From: Anaeramoeba flamelloides
Taxonomy: Eukaryota > Metamonada > Anaeramoebidae
DNA length: 64,000 nt
Assembly: GCA_027625915.1 (NCBI GenBank)
Contig: JANTQA010000032.1
Coordinates: forward strand, 7,254,001 to 7,318,000
Reading direction: 5' to 3'
Position 1 is the stretch's first letter, and every line of letters starts with the position of its first letter. The notes below the pieces were generated by a model. It was not told the DNA's origin. It was given only the letters and a program-made list of their open reading frames with translations, and made no database searches. This document shows positions 11,305 through 22,537 of the stretch, piece after piece. Position numbers and translations under genes: made by a program.

Positions 11305-14300
11305 TTAAACTTTTCTTTTATTTGCAAAAATCTTTCTCAAATATGTAATTTGTGCAACTGAAGCCGAACCAATAAGGAACGTTGCGAAAATGGACCACCA
11401 TAAAACTCTACTGTTGGTACTTTCGGAAGTATTTCGATGTACCATTTCACGCGCTTTGAGATACATTTGGAGTTCACGAACTTCACCAATATTATCAGAA
11501 AGCTTTTTCAATGTCTGTGAAAGATTGTTTAATTCATCGGGCGTTGTTGCATCATTTTCATTTCCATCTATATCACTGCCAAGTCTTCTACGAAGCCTCC
11601 CGACTGCATATAATTTAAAATTAAAATTAACTTCTTTGGTGCTTATTGCAGAAAAGCTATTATCAAAGCAAAAAGAATAATCACCCAATAACGTAGTAAT
11701 AAAATTATGAGATCCTTCATTTGTTTGCCTTAAATTGTATACATCATGGCCATTTGGATTACGAATCTATTTTTTTTTTTGACAATGAAAATGTAAAATA
11801 TGAAAACCATAAACAATTAGATTTTTTTTATTTTATTTTATTTTATTTTGAAGGGAGGAAATTAATTTCCTCTTACAGCCGTTAGGGGTTTTTTTAATTC
11901 AAAAGAAATTAAAAAAAGCCTGAGTACTTACCTTATTTCTAAATTTTTGTTTAGAAATTTCAATAAAGAATCATAATTTTCTTGATCATTAACTAATGAC
12001 AAAATAAATAATGATTCTTTATTTTGAATAATATCTTTGATATTATTCTGATGACTTTTGTTAATTTGAATTAAATATTTAATCAAAATTATTCGATTTT
12101 CGTTTCATAGAATGGGCGCCGTTAGGTTTTTTTTTACTTTTTGAAATGTAAAGAAAATTTATTTAATTTCCTTTACATTCAAAAAATTAAAAAAAAAACG
12201 CCGTTAGCTTTTCTTGAGTTTTCTGTTTATTTGGAAAATCAATAGATTTTCGTTAGTTTTTTTTTGCTTTAGAAACAAACCGAAAATTTTAATAAATTTT
12301 CTGTTTATTTATAAAGTAAAAAAAACCTAGAACACTTCACAAATAAAATAGAAAACCTCAAAAAAGCCTAGAACACTTCTTAAATAAAATAGAAATAAGA
12401 AACCCTCGGCACTTGACGGCACTTGGCGACACGACTGTTTGTTGATATTATTATTATAATTGATAATTTTTAAATATTCTTTACTTTTCCACCCAGAACT
12501 ATTTATAATTAAGTTTTGTCTACATTATTTGGATGTAAATTTAATAATTTTAAATTTTCTATTTCCCAATTCATATTTTCGTATATTTTTTCAGAAAATT
12601 TTAATTTATCTGAAAAGTGTTCAAACTCCAGAATTTCTATTTTTTTTTTTTTTGAGTTTATATCTTCTTTTGTAAATTAAGATTCTGTCTTTGTTCCGTT
12701 TTTGCTTTAATTTTAGTAAATTATTCTTAGATAGTGTGAATTAATTTTTAAAAATTTTGTTACTTTTTTATTTTTTCAATTATCAATCGAGTCAAAAATA
12801 TTTTTGAGTCAGATTAAAAATTATTAGTCCAGAGAATAATTGGCGAATAAAGGTCAATTTGAACATTTGTAATTTTACCCCATTTTATAGTTTTTTTTTT
12901 TTTTAAATTTTTTTTTTCTTTTTTTAAAACTATCTTTTACTTTTTCAAATTGTTTTTGTAATTGTTTTTTCTTTTTCTAAAAAAATGCCTAAATATTTAA
13001 TTTTGGATAAAAGTTTTTGATTTTAGTGTTTTATCAATATTTGGGTTCATTCCAAATTCTTGGATAATTTCATAGATTATAATTAATTTTTTGTCAATTT
13101 CTGAAATTGGTCCTTCCATTATCAAAATCAAATCATCTGCACACATCTGTACGTGTTTTACAAGATGTTTAATTTTTTCAATTAAAAAATGACTGATAAA
13201 TCCAAACAATATAGGTGATAGAGGGTATCCTTGATAAATCCCTAATCCAACTTTTTAATAATAATTTTTTAGCCATATTTTAATTTTTTCATTTCTAATA
13301 TATCTATCAAGAGTATAGCGTACTAAAATGTGACTAATAGTATCAAGGCATTTTTTGATCTCGATTGTAACCACAAAAAATTCTTTATTTTTATAATCTT
13401 TTTTAAGTTTTTCTAATTCAAATAGTAAATTTACAAAAGTAATTCTAGTATCTAATTTTTTTTTTAAAATTCAAATTGAGAACCAGATACTAAACTCCAA
13501 GAGTATTCCATTCCTTTATAAACAAGTTATAGAAAAAAACCTTGCTAATGTGTTATTAATTGATATGGGTCGATAATTTAATGGTAATTCCTTCATCTCT
13601 AGCTTTGTGAATAAAAAAAAATGATCTTTAATTTTATTTTCAATAATTTATTCAATTTCTTGAGGTTTCAAATTATTAAGATTTTTTTTTTTTCAATTAT
13701 TCATAGAGTATAAATAACGGGCTTTTATTATTTAAAATAAGTTATTTGATGATATTTATTATTTTTTTTTGAATTAAATGTCATTCTGGACAGGATTGAC
13801 ACATTTTGGAAAAAAACAATTTTCCCCACAAATTCAAAAAATGTAACCACCCATCAACATATAAAACCACTCAAAAACCTGTTGGTAAATCAGAACAGAG
13901 ATAAGAAGTAGATCCAAAAAATGAAAATAAAAAAATTTTTTTTTCAAAGTTTCTTTTTTTTTTTTTTTTTTTGATAAATTGGGTTTTCAGAAAACAAACA
14001 TGATAAAAACGATTTGTGATAATGGTGAATCATATTTATCCCATAATCAACGAAGTTTAGAATTTCTTTTTAAACGTTATCAACAATAATAAAAAGGCTG
14101 TCTTGAATTATTTTAGATTAAGATCTGTTTACCCTTAAAATCATTTCAGTTAACAAAAGTTAAATCTTTCTCCAATTGAAACAAAAAATGATTCTTGCCA
14201 ATTGTTTTCTGGACCATCAATCTAAAAATCATTTTTATATTAGGAATTAACATCTTAAGAAAAAAAAACACCAACACAAATCACTTGCAAAAAAAAATAT

Positions 14301-17009
14301 TTATGTTCAAAAAGGCAAGCATTTACACCTTGGTCTGCCTTATCGTCAAACATCATATTTATGGTTATATAATGAACAGTTTTCAATTTGTTAATTTTGT
14401 TTTTTTAGATTTTGGATCTTTCAAAATTCTTTTCAGTTTGGTTTGTTTCCCATTTCTAATTTGTAATTTGGACTGTTGTTTAATGAATGGGTTTGAGAAA
14501 AGATTTTGAATTGAAAATAAAAATAATTAAATGTTTCCAAAATGTTCAATAATGTGTAATTTGTTGCATTTTTTAATTCAATTGTTTAGAAACACCTCTT
14601 TAGAATTTTAGATCAATTAGTCAAACTTTCAAACTTTTACACAAATATTTTTCTCCTTTCTTGAAAACGTAAATATGAAAAAGTAAATTGAATTTTTCTT
14701 GATTAATTCTCAAAAGGATCAAGAAAGTAAAAAACCAAAATGTTGATAAAGACTCTTTGTTTCGTTTAAATGTGTTTTTAAAAATCAAAATAATGAAAAT
14801 AATTGGAAAAGTGTGTCAATTGCCATGAATGTAAATTTTGTGAAAAAAAATACTAGACTTTTTAATAATTAAATTTAATCCTTTCTTATTGTCAAAAACA
14901 TTAAAAAGGAATATTAGAATAAAAAAAAAATTTAAAACACATTCTGATATTTAAAAATATTTATAGTTTCTCGATTTTTTTTTTAAAATTATTAAAATAG
15001 GTTTCTAAATTTTTTGATAATTATTAAAATAGGATTCTACCTTTTTTCTTTAAAATTCCATTAATCATCAAAACTAATTTTGAATGATCAGAAAATTCAA
15101 ACTTTTAGCTATTCCTTAATAAGAGTCTAACTCTTGGCAAATTAATTTAATTTTCAAATTGAAGATAAATCCTTAATAATAATTTGAATCAAAAAAAAAG
15201 TACGTCAATTGTCTAAAACGAAATATATTAATTTGAATTGATTTATTTGTTTGAAAATATTTAAAAATTTTGAGAAATAATTGTAAAGTCTATTGATTCA
15301 GTGAATCTTCGGGTTATTACTAATTCATTGAAAAAAATTAAGATTGGGTTATTAGTTAACGATTACACATAATCAAATTAAAAAGTATTTGTTTTGGTTA
15401 TATGTTGAATTTGATTTTCCAGGTTTTAAAAAAAGTATTTTGGGAGAATTTTTTCTTTTTATGATTGTTTTTCTCAGATTTTTTTATTCAATAAAGAGAA
15501 AAAATTGATTCGAACTGTTCTTTGAATCAAAAAATTAGATTTTTCTCAAGTTTAAAAGAATTTTTTTGTAATTTTTTTGAAATTAAGTAGATTTTTTATA
15601 TTGAGTTATTTTAAAAGCAGAGTGATTTCATTTTTTAAAGTATAGTAGAGAAAAAAATACCGGGCATGAAAATAATACCGGACAAAATTTTTAATTGTGA
15701 GTATTGGTAAAATTTTTGTGTAATTTCAATCAAATCCTTATTATAAATAACCAATTTTTTTATGAGATTAGTAATAAACCTACCTAAAGTTCATCAAAGT
15801 AAGGTGTCTCTAGAATACTTGAGTAATTATTTGATAAACAAAAGTAGATCAACTTTTTTTAAAAAACAATCGAGTTTTATTGAGGTTACTAGAGTTTGGA
15901 AAATGATAATTTTTATTCTTGTTTTTTGATTGATTGAATGGTGTTTTGAACAAGTGTGATTTAATTAATCATCATTCTAATAAGTAGGTGAGTTATAATT
16001 TGAAAAAGTTCGATTCTTAAAAAAAGGAATTTGATTTTAAATAAAAGAAATTACACTTCAATTTTCCATATATTCACAATTAAAAATCTTTTCCTGGATT
16101 TTTTCACTACTTTATATTTTTGAAAATTTTCGATATGGGTGTTAAGATTTCAATCTTCTTTCAAATAAAAATATTTTTTTTGTTGATAAATAATTCAGTA
16201 ATAGGTTGGATTTTGAACTTTTCAAAAATGAGAAAAATGGATCAAACTTTTTCAAAAAATTAGTTCATTTATGAAAAAGAGCGAAAAGTTTAAGTTAGGT
16301 ATTTTTGAGATCATAAGGTTTTTACTTTTGTTTTTCAATTTCATGATGTGGTAAAAAATTTTTTTCAATTTGCTTTTAGTTTTAATAGAAGCTTTTTTTT
16401 AGGTTGCAAGCCACTTAAACTCTGAATTTTTGTTCGGTGTGGATCATAACAAGTAACCTGACATATACTGAAAAATTCCGTCTGTAAATAAAAAGCACCT
16501 TATCGAGAAAAAAAAGAAAATTTTGAAAACTAGGTTCTGGTAGGCACCTTCAGAGTTCTTGTTGAATATGCAAAAAAAGAATTGTGGAAAAAGGAAGTTA
16601 AAAAATGTTTTTAAGGATCAAAATACAATTCAAACTATTACTGTAAATACTTTTTAAAACCTTGTTGTTAGAAGAAATGATTTTTGGTTGTAATCGTTTT
16701 AAGCACAGTGAACAACATTTCAAATTTCGTTATCACAACGATCAAAACAAAAATCAACAACACAAACAAAAAGCGAAATCAGAAAGAAAAAAAGAGAGAA
16801 GTTTTGAAAAGTGAGTGAATTACTCTGAAGTTGATATCCAATTTTCCACCTTGTACAACTTGAAAGTCTACATGGGCTTTTGATTGGTTAGTAATTGTTT
16901 CATAAAAACAAACAGATTTCTGTGGTTCAATTGTAAAAGTAACTGCTTTTGCTTTTGGTACAAAAAATAGGCACAAAAGAATTAGTAAAGAAAGTTGTCG
17001 AAGGTTCAT
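11305..17009 (-). CDS. p24/emp24/TMED-family cargo receptor, 2 exons split by a 5.06 kb intron
   Basis: A p24 family type I membrane protein of COPI/COPII vesicles between ER and Golgi. Exon 1 is 17009-16824 (62 codons) and exon 2 is 11766-11305 (153 codons plus stop), giving 215 residues, the normal family length. Exon 1 carries a signal peptide (LLILLCLFFVPKAKA) and the first half of the GOLD domain with Cys34 (KSVCFYE) and GGKLDINF. Exon 2 continues IRNPNGHDVYNLRQTNEGSH, then GDYSFCFDNSFS with the disulfide partner Cys95, a coiled coil, a membrane span near residues 182-203 and the tail LRKIFANKRKV, whose KRKV fits a dibasic ER-retrieval signal. The splice (AGA/GTAATT ... ATAG/ATTCGT) is phase 0 and rebuilds the GOLD strand exactly. 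A longer start at 17045 is open, but 17009 gives a cleaner signal peptide. The intron (11767-16823) holds a LINE remnant, hairpin arrays and a MITE. Confidence 0.88.
11821..13750 (-). mobile_element. LINE remnant A with reverse-transcriptase motifs, inside the p24 intron
   Basis: A degenerate non-LTR retrotransposon read on the minus strand. Near 13.58 kb it gives ELPLNYRPISINNTLARFF (RT motif of the NYRPISL type). Near 13.23-13.15 kb it gives QGYPLSPILFG and then CADDLILIMEG, the xADD catalytic motif with Cys in place of the usual Phe/Tyr. The C-terminus of ORF2 is at about 12115-11940, ending ...NYDSLLKFLNKNL. The 3' end is a small hairpin (GGAGGAAATTAATTTCCTC, about 11856-11876) followed by an (AAAAT)n tail at 11825-11850. 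Several frame breaks are evident between the motifs, so it is dead. Hairpin-array units interrupt it at about 12115-12435. Confidence 0.85.
11856..12435. repeat. Hairpin array A
   Basis: A chain of imperfect palindromes within LINE remnant A. One unit lies at 11876-11930, flanked by GCCGTTAGG. A second, at 12117-12200, has stem CTTTTTGAAATGTAAAG and its complement. A nested pair lies at 12201-12378: an outer stem CTTGAGTTTTCTGTTTATTT encloses a complete inner stem (GCTTTAGAAACAAACCGAAAA paired with a TTTCTGTTTATTTATAAAG run). It closes with CCTAGAACACTTCA repeats and the linker CGGCACTTGACGGCACTTGG. The shared borders are GTTAGG/GTTAGC on the left and CCTAGAACAC on the right. Confidence 0.85.
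13985..14420 (+). pseudogene. Possible decayed host gene fragment inside the p24 intron
   Basis: Several stretches look protein-coding on the plus strand but do not join in one frame. ICDNGESYLSHNQRSLEFLF ends at a TAA near 14088, NLSPIETKNDSCQLFSG lies near 14165, and KGKHLHLGLPYRQTSYLWLY near 14312. Splice-like AG sites precede some of them. I do not recognise the family. It could be exon remnants of a pseudogene or part of a transposon. Confidence 0.3.
14421..15640. other. Intronic AT-rich filler (p24 gene)
   Basis: No gene, RNA or clear repeat is recognised. Composition is uniformly AT-rich. Confidence 0.4.
15643..16112. mobile_element. TA-flanked MITE, family M1 copy 2
   Basis: About 470 bp with the M1 terminal motif AGTAGAGAAAAAAATACC at the left and a complementary decayed right end. 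The interior matches copy 1 closely (shared ACCTACCTAAAGTTCATCAA). TA flanks both ends. It lies inside the p24 intron. Confidence 0.85.
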
Positions 17010-17377
17010 TTTGAGATTTTCCTTTAATTTGTGTTTAAATGACAAAAAAAAATTAAAAATACCAAAAAATAATTAACAATTATTTTGATTTTTAGTCTGG
17101 ATATATTTTTTATTGAAAACATTCTTTGAAATTCTCAAAATCTTGGCAATAAGTCACTTGATCACTAAGGGTGTCTATTTGTTGTACCCTTTAACTTGAA
17201 CACTTAATCATTAAGCAACAATTATAATTTAATTTAAGGGATGGAACTAACGATAACACCCACAGAAATTGAAATTAACGAAATTAATGTAAAAATTGTC
17301 ACTTAACTCGTTTGTGAGAGACTACAAAAATAGAAAACAAGAACAACAATCACAATAAAGTGTTCCCAAAGACTATT
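17010..17377. promoter_or_regulatory. Upstream region of the p24 gene
   Basis: Presumed promoter and leader of the minus-strand p24 gene. No motif can be assigned with confidence. An MITE begins about 370 bp upstream of the start codon. Confidence 0.3.
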
Positions 17378-17775
17378 CACTGTGTTTCAAAATATTATCC
17401 TTACTTTTTTTTTCTTATTGTTCAAAGGTAACATCCAATTCACTACCAAATAGTATACCTAAGTTCAAACACAATTTTGATAGTATTTCCTTGATTCTTT
17501 TTAAATTTTCAATCCTAAATCCAATTTTTTTGTAATTTTCATAATATTCTCAATAATATTTTTTGTTTTTTTAATTAAAAAAATTTCTTAAAAATTAACT
17601 TTTATTTTAAAGTTAAATTAAACAATTTGATTCTTTATTTTTAATTTTTCTTTTTAAATAATAGAACTTTAAGGAATAATTACAATATTTAGTTTGTATT
17701 TATTGTTGGTTTCTTTGATCGGTTAATGAATCGGTCTTCTATAACAAAAAAACACCCTTTGAATTTTGAAGCATT
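17378..17775. mobile_element. MITE family M6, copy 1
   Basis: Homologous along its length to 22538-22953. It shares TCTTCTATAA, TTATTGTTGGTTTCTT and GATCGGTT motifs. Short inverted ends read CACTGTGTTTCAAAAT at the left and ATTTTGAAGCATTG at the right. No coding capacity. It is probably a Tc1-like non-autonomous element, given the CACTG-type end, but no target duplication is proven. Confidence 0.6.
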
Positions 17776-17879
17776 GATTAAATTTTTTTCCAGGCTTTAT
17801 TTTGACCAAAGTATGTTGGAAAATATTGATTTCGAAACAAAATTTTTTATTTGATTATTTTTTTTTAATGATTAATATT

Positions 17880-18720
17880 TCAATTCAAATCTTAGCCAAT
17901 AATACTAATTGTGGTATAGGTGATTCAAACAGATGAATATTTGATAACCATTGAAGACCTAAAAAATATCAGATGAAATTGAGATAAGAAAATTTAATTA
18001 TTTTTTTTTTATTATTATTGAGGAAGAAGTGTATATTATATTCTAGTTGTCCTTAGACTTAAATTCCCTTTCAGAAAATTTAAGCGTGAAATCATATATT
18101 ACATAATCATTAATTAATGAAAATAATTTGAAACTATCACAGTTTAAAATTATTTCATTAAGATTTAATTTCTTTTAATTTCTAGTGAAAAATTAATCTA
18201 TCTTTTTCATAGGAAAACAACATATCCATAAAAAATGATCAATATTTTCGATAATTTCCTTATGTTCATAGGTTAATTATAAAGGACAATTTTTATTTGA
18301 ATTTTTATTAATTATATAGTAAAATCTATTTAAGGAGTTAGTGAATGTTCTAAATTTTAGAATTGTTGAGCTTGAGGGATAACTTTAATATTTTTGAGTT
18401 GAAAATAAATAAGTTTGAGATTTTATTATGGTGAAATATTTTTGAACCTTCCGAATTGTGTAATTCAAAAACTCGTTATATGTGTATTTGTATTTTTCTT
18501 TTTTTAGTTGGATAATATTTTTTTCAATTCCAATTGATTTTATTATTTATTCTTTGGTTAAATTTTATGAAAATTTAATTATTTTATTTATGTAATATAA
18601 TACTAAGAAACAAATTGAATAATTATCAAGAATTGATAGATAGTATTTAATGATTTTGGATATGTAAATCCTTTTTTTGAAGATTTAGTTTAATAAATAT
18701 ATTTTAAAAATAAATTTGCC
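17880..18720 (-). mobile_element. LINE remnant D (C-terminal knuckle)
   Basis: The minus strand gives a decayed zinc-knuckle-like end of a LINE ORF2: NCPL, then EHKEIIENIDHFLWICCFP near 18290-18210, matching the Cys...His-Phe-Leu-x-x-Cys pattern seen in the other remnants of this window. Stops interrupt the frame. Boundaries are approximate. Confidence 0.55.
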
Positions 18721-19281
18721 CCACTTTCTTGGAAATAGCTTATATATATAAAACAGAAACAATCAAAATAAAAATGTTATAAATTTATTTTTTTAATATT
18801 CATCCCACGATTTGTTTGACAATTTTAAAAATGGGTTGTATTTATTTAAAAGAACGTATTGGAAAATTTATGAAATTTAGTTTAAATCTTGTAAAAAATT
18901 TTCTTTCGATGGAATTTGATTAAATCAAAAATCTTTAACTAAAATCCACAAGTTCAATTTTCTTGTGGTATTCTTAATCTGTTTAATCGTTTTATCGGTT
19001 ATTATATTTTGTAAAAAAAATTGTACGGTAGGCATATAAGACAGATAGCCAAAATAATAAGAAAATATTTCAAAAAATTCAATTTAAATTATTTTATTTT
19101 CAAAAAACTATATATAGATAATAAATAAAACTCGAAATTAATAAGAAAATCGAAATTCTATTAAAATTATAAAATTTATAACTATTTGTAATAATAGACA
19201 GAATCAATCTATCACAGTATATAAATATAGAAAGCATGGAAGAGAGCAAGGTAAGGCCAGGCTACAAAATTTTCAAAAACA
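18720..19281. other. Spacer downstream of the ZNF598/Hel2 gene
   Basis: AT-rich with no recognised gene. It should contain the 3' end of the ligase transcript. Confidence 0.4.
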
Positions 19282-21564
19282 TTAATAATAACTATTTCTA
19301 TTATAATTTATACCATTATTTCTCCAAGAAGAATTATTTTTCAAATTCTTCTTTCTATAATGTGTCTCTGAAATTAAACTTGGGTATTCTTTTTCTTGTT
19401 CCTTGGATTGTCTATCTATTTTTCTTAATTGATCTCTCTTTTTTTTGTTTGGTAATGTGACACAAATATCATCAAAAATATTATTACCAAAGTTTTGACC
19501 AAATGTTGAAAATATTATTTCGTAATATCTTTTAGCACTTATTGTGCCCTTTTGGAAATCAGAACTATTTTTATGGAATTTTTTTAACTTTTGGTTTGTT
19601 TTCAAATATTTTTTAATATTGTTGATCAACCTTTTTTCAATTTTTCTAATTCTTTCTTCTCTCATTTTTTGTTCTTCTTCCTTTTTTTGTTTTTCTTCTT
19701 TTTGCCTTTGAATTTTTTCTAATTTTTCTTTTTCTCTTTGCTCTTTTTCTTGTTGATGCCTTTTTTCCAATTCAATTAATTCCTTTCTACTTTTTCTAGG
19801 TGCACGCACTGAAACTAAGCTTTGTAAGGTGTTATTGATATTATAATTATTTAAACTATTTTGCAATTCTCGATCAACTTTTCTTTTAATTTCGATTTGT
19901 TGCTGTCTTTCCCATTGGATACTTCTTCTTTCTTCTTGATCTTTTTCTTCTTTTCTCTTTTCCATATTCCATTGGTGCAATGGCATTTGTCTGTTATTGT
20001 TGTTATTGTTATTTTGGTAGTAATCATTGCTATTATTATTATTTTGGTAATAATTGTTGTTATTATTATTATTTTGGTAATAATCATTGTTATTATTATT
20101 ATTTTGGTAATAATTGTTGTTATTATTGTTATTTTGGTAATAACTGTTGTTATTATTATTGTTTTGATAATAATCATTTTCATTATTGGTATTTTGGTAG
20201 TAATTGTTGTTATTTTGGTAATAATAATTATTATTGTTGCGATTATAATTGGTTCTATAATGATTTGTATGTGTGCTATATGATGACAATTCATTTTCGA
20301 TTTCTTTATCGTTATCTTCAAAATTGAGTCGGATTTTACGTTTGGAATCATTATTCCTTAATTCTTTAAAGTGGACCGAAATTTGATGGCTTTGTAATTC
20401 AAATTTGTCCCGAAATACCACAAACCTTTCTGCAAGGCAAATTGGATCATCGCACAAATAATGTCTTTTTTGAAAATGGCTTTCCAATTCGGAATAATCA
20501 GAATAATATTGGTTTTCAATCCCGTCTTGCTCGCACAGATGGCAAGTGTAATGCTTTTCAGACATATGCTTCCAGATTTCTTCTTCATTTAAAAAGAATT
20601 GCTGACAAAACTTGCAAAAGGGATGCTCTGATCTCATATGCTTATATAGCACAGATTTGGACATATACTTTAATTCGCATGGAAAGATCCTTCCATAGCT
20701 ATGGCAAATCTTACACACACTAACTCCATGAACAGCTTCTAAATGTTGGATATAATATTCAAAATTTGGTAATACTAACGGTATGTTTTTACATCTCCGG
20801 CATTTCCATTCAAAGAGTTGTTTCACTTTTTCTTTGACACGAAAGCCATCAATGTACACCCTTAGCTTTGAATCTAACATTAATTTTTGTAAATCAAACG
20901 ATCCAAAAGGCTTGGTGCGATCTTCCGTTAAAATTAATTGGGTTAAATCTGCCTTGCAATAACAACAATTTCGTTTTTTTTGGTAAGTTGCCAGCCTTAG
21001 TTGGCATTTATAGCACACACCCCTATGAGAACATTTCCCAAGAGCATGGATTTCGATTGGCTCACAGCACAATAGACATTCCAGTATTTCTTCGTCTTTT
21101 TCTTTTTCTTTTTCTTCAAAATATTGGTTTTCTTTTTGCTTTTTGTTTTCCTTTTCTTTTTCTTCAAAACCTTGGTTTTTCTTTTGTTTTTTATTTTTCA
21201 ATATTATGGGTTGTTTTTTTTTAAAAGTTATTTCTTCCAAATTCTTTCTTGAAGATGGGAAATCACCATTACTTCTTGATCTTGGGATTTCAAAAGACAC
21301 ATTTAGTGAATTAATGCCAAGATCTGTTTTAGTCCTGTCTGTTTTTGGTGTTTGATTTTTTTTCTTGTTTTTGTTGTTAGTCTTTCCCTTTGTTTTTGTT
21401 TTTGTTTTTGTTTTTGTTTTTGTTTTTGTTTTATTTTTGTTTTTATTTGGGTTGCTTTTATAATACATATCCCATTCATGATAATGAAAACCTTCTATTA
21501 CCCGTCCTCGCCCTCTTCCTCGCCCTCTTCCTTTCCTTTTTGTTCTTTGGTTTTTAGACGACAT
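19282..21564 (-). CDS. ZNF598/Hel2-type RING E3 ubiquitin ligase (ribosome collision sensor)
   Basis: A single-exon gene of 760 residues. The family senses collided ribosomes and ubiquitinates small-subunit proteins to start ribosome-associated quality control. Order: a basic GRGRGR and KTKTKT leader (residues 11-60); a RING finger at about 163-203 with CLLC, GKCSHRGVCYKC and CCYC; paired C2H2-type fingers from about 255 to 398 (CRRC, CKIC...H, CKFC...H, CHLC...H); an Asn/Tyr-rich repeat near 430-560; a Lys/Glu-rich probable coiled coil; and a C-terminal module (KGTISAKRYYEIIFSTFGQN ... LPNKKKRDQL) that matches the conserved end of ZNF598. RING plus this finger arrangement plus the C-terminal module is diagnostic. 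The poly-Asn stretch (about 20000-20250) is an ATT/TTG minisatellite and probably varies in length. Confidence 0.93.
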   Translation of the reverse strand: MSSKNQRTKRKGRGRGRGRGRVIEGFHYHEWDMYYKSNPNKNKNKTKTKTKTKTKTKTKGKTNNKNKKKNQTPKTDRTKTDLGINSLNVSFEIPRSRSNGDFPSSRKNLEEITFKKKQPIILKNKKQKKNQGFEEKEKENKKQKENQYFEEKEKEKDEEILECLLCCEPIEIHALGKCSHRGVCYKCQLRLATYQKKRNCCYCKADLTQLILTEDRTKPFGSFDLQKLMLDSKLRVYIDGFRVKEKVKQLFEWKCRRCKNIPLVLPNFEYYIQHLEAVHGVSVCKICHSYGRIFPCELKYMSKSVLYKHMRSEHPFCKFCQQFFLNEEEIWKHMSEKHYTCHLCEQDGIENQYYSDYSELESHFQKRHYLCDDPICLAERFVVFRDKFELQSHQISVHFKELRNNDSKRKIRLNFEDNDKEIENELSSYSTHTNHYRTNYNRNNNNYYYQNNNNYYQNTNNENDYYQNNNNNNSYYQNNNNNNNYYQNNNNNNDYYQNNNNNNNYYQNNNNSNDYYQNNNNNNNRQMPLHQWNMEKRKEEKDQEERRSIQWERQQQIEIKRKVDRELQNSLNNYNINNTLQSLVSVRAPRKSRKELIELEKRHQQEKEQREKEKLEKIQRQKEEKQKKEEEQKMREERIRKIEKRLINNIKKYLKTNQKLKKFHKNSSDFQKGTISAKRYYEIIFSTFGQNFGNNIFDDICVTLPNKKKRDQLRKIDRQSKEQEKEYPSLISETHYRKKNLKNNSSWRNNGINYNRNSYY

Positions 21565-21992
21565 TCAAGTTTTTTTTAAAAAAATGATAAAGCAAATCGA
21601 ATATTACTCTTGTTTTGTATTATATCGTTTTGAAAAAACAACAAACATACCTCAACTGTTCCTCTGGTTTAGGTTTGGTTACAAGATATTTAAAGAACTT
21701 AATAATAAAAACAGAATTACTCATATTTGAATTTTCAATGAGAACCTTTTCACTTCACTTTCCAGATTTTGTTTTAATAAATCGAGTTAATAAAAAAGAA
21801 ATCCGTTGGAGTTTTGGGTTCTGTTTGAAAAAGTGAAATTGAAAATGAAGAGAAAATTTTTCCACTTTAAACATTAAATACCATTAGGATCATGACAAAA
21901 CCATCCAAATGATTAAATTTAATTTCAATTTTAACTACACCAAAAAAAATATTAAGCCACGAGAAACTTTTATTTTTTTTTTTTTCTGAAAG
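21565..21992. promoter_or_regulatory. Upstream region of the ZNF598/Hel2 gene
   Basis: Presumed promoter and leader for the minus-strand ligase. No specific element is recognisable. A 73-codon open frame on the plus strand lacks any family signature. Confidence 0.3.
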
Positions 21993-22220
21993 GTATTATT
22001 GTATATTTCAAAATAAAAAGATCAGAATTTTCATTCGGCTTTCCAAAATAATAACATTCCAAGAATTAAAACATACCACCCAAAGTCATCAATTCTATAA
22101 GGTGAAATCAATCATTTAAAGTGATTTATGGAATTAAAAAATTGTAATATTAATGATTGATAAACCTTTTTTACGAAAGCCGAATGAAAATTTTGTTCCA
22201 TTTATTTTGCAACAAATAGT
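21993..22220. mobile_element. MITE family M5, copy 1
   Basis: About 230 bp with inverted ends. The inner parts match well: ATTTTCATTCGGCTTTCC at the left, and AAGCCGAATGAAAATTTTGT then CCATTTATTTTGCAACAAAT at the right. The second copy is at 60455-60687. No coding capacity. Confidence 0.75.
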
Positions 22221-22439
22221 AGAGTGAAGATTTACATATGAATTCAAATTAACTTTATAAATAAAGTTCTTTATCATATTTAGAGAAATAAAATCTTATT
22301 TTTAAGGTAGAATAAACCTTGTTGTAAATCTAATAACAAATTCAAAAAAAAATTTTCAAAAATTTGAAAAATAAAACAAAGAAAAAATCTGATTATTACA
22401 AGATCAAACTTTCTTTTAAAGCTATTTTCCAAACTGATT

Positions 22440-22500
22440 TCTTGTTTTTTAAAAAGTTTGATCCATTTTTCACATTTTTAGAAAGTTCAAAATCGAACAT
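22440..22500. repeat. Short dispersed repeat, inverted relative to 16195-16262
   Basis: About 55 bp containing AAGTTTGATCCATTTTTCAC and AGTTCAAAATCGAAC. The complement is found near 16195-16262 in the p24 intron. It is probably a scrap of another element. Confidence 0.4.
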
Positions 22501-22537
22501 ACAGTGATCAAAAATAATGCGTGTACAACAACTCAAA

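Noticed and set aside
14195-14509. A 104-codon plus-strand frame in the p24 intron
   Set aside because: Hydrophobic and AT-driven composition. The more protein-like reading is in another frame and is recorded as possible pseudogene scraps.
19861-20351. Long open frames on both strands opposite the Hel2 poly-Asn tract
   Set aside because: They are Ile/Tyr/Val low-complexity shadows of an ATT-type repeat; the RING/C2H2 frame explains the locus.
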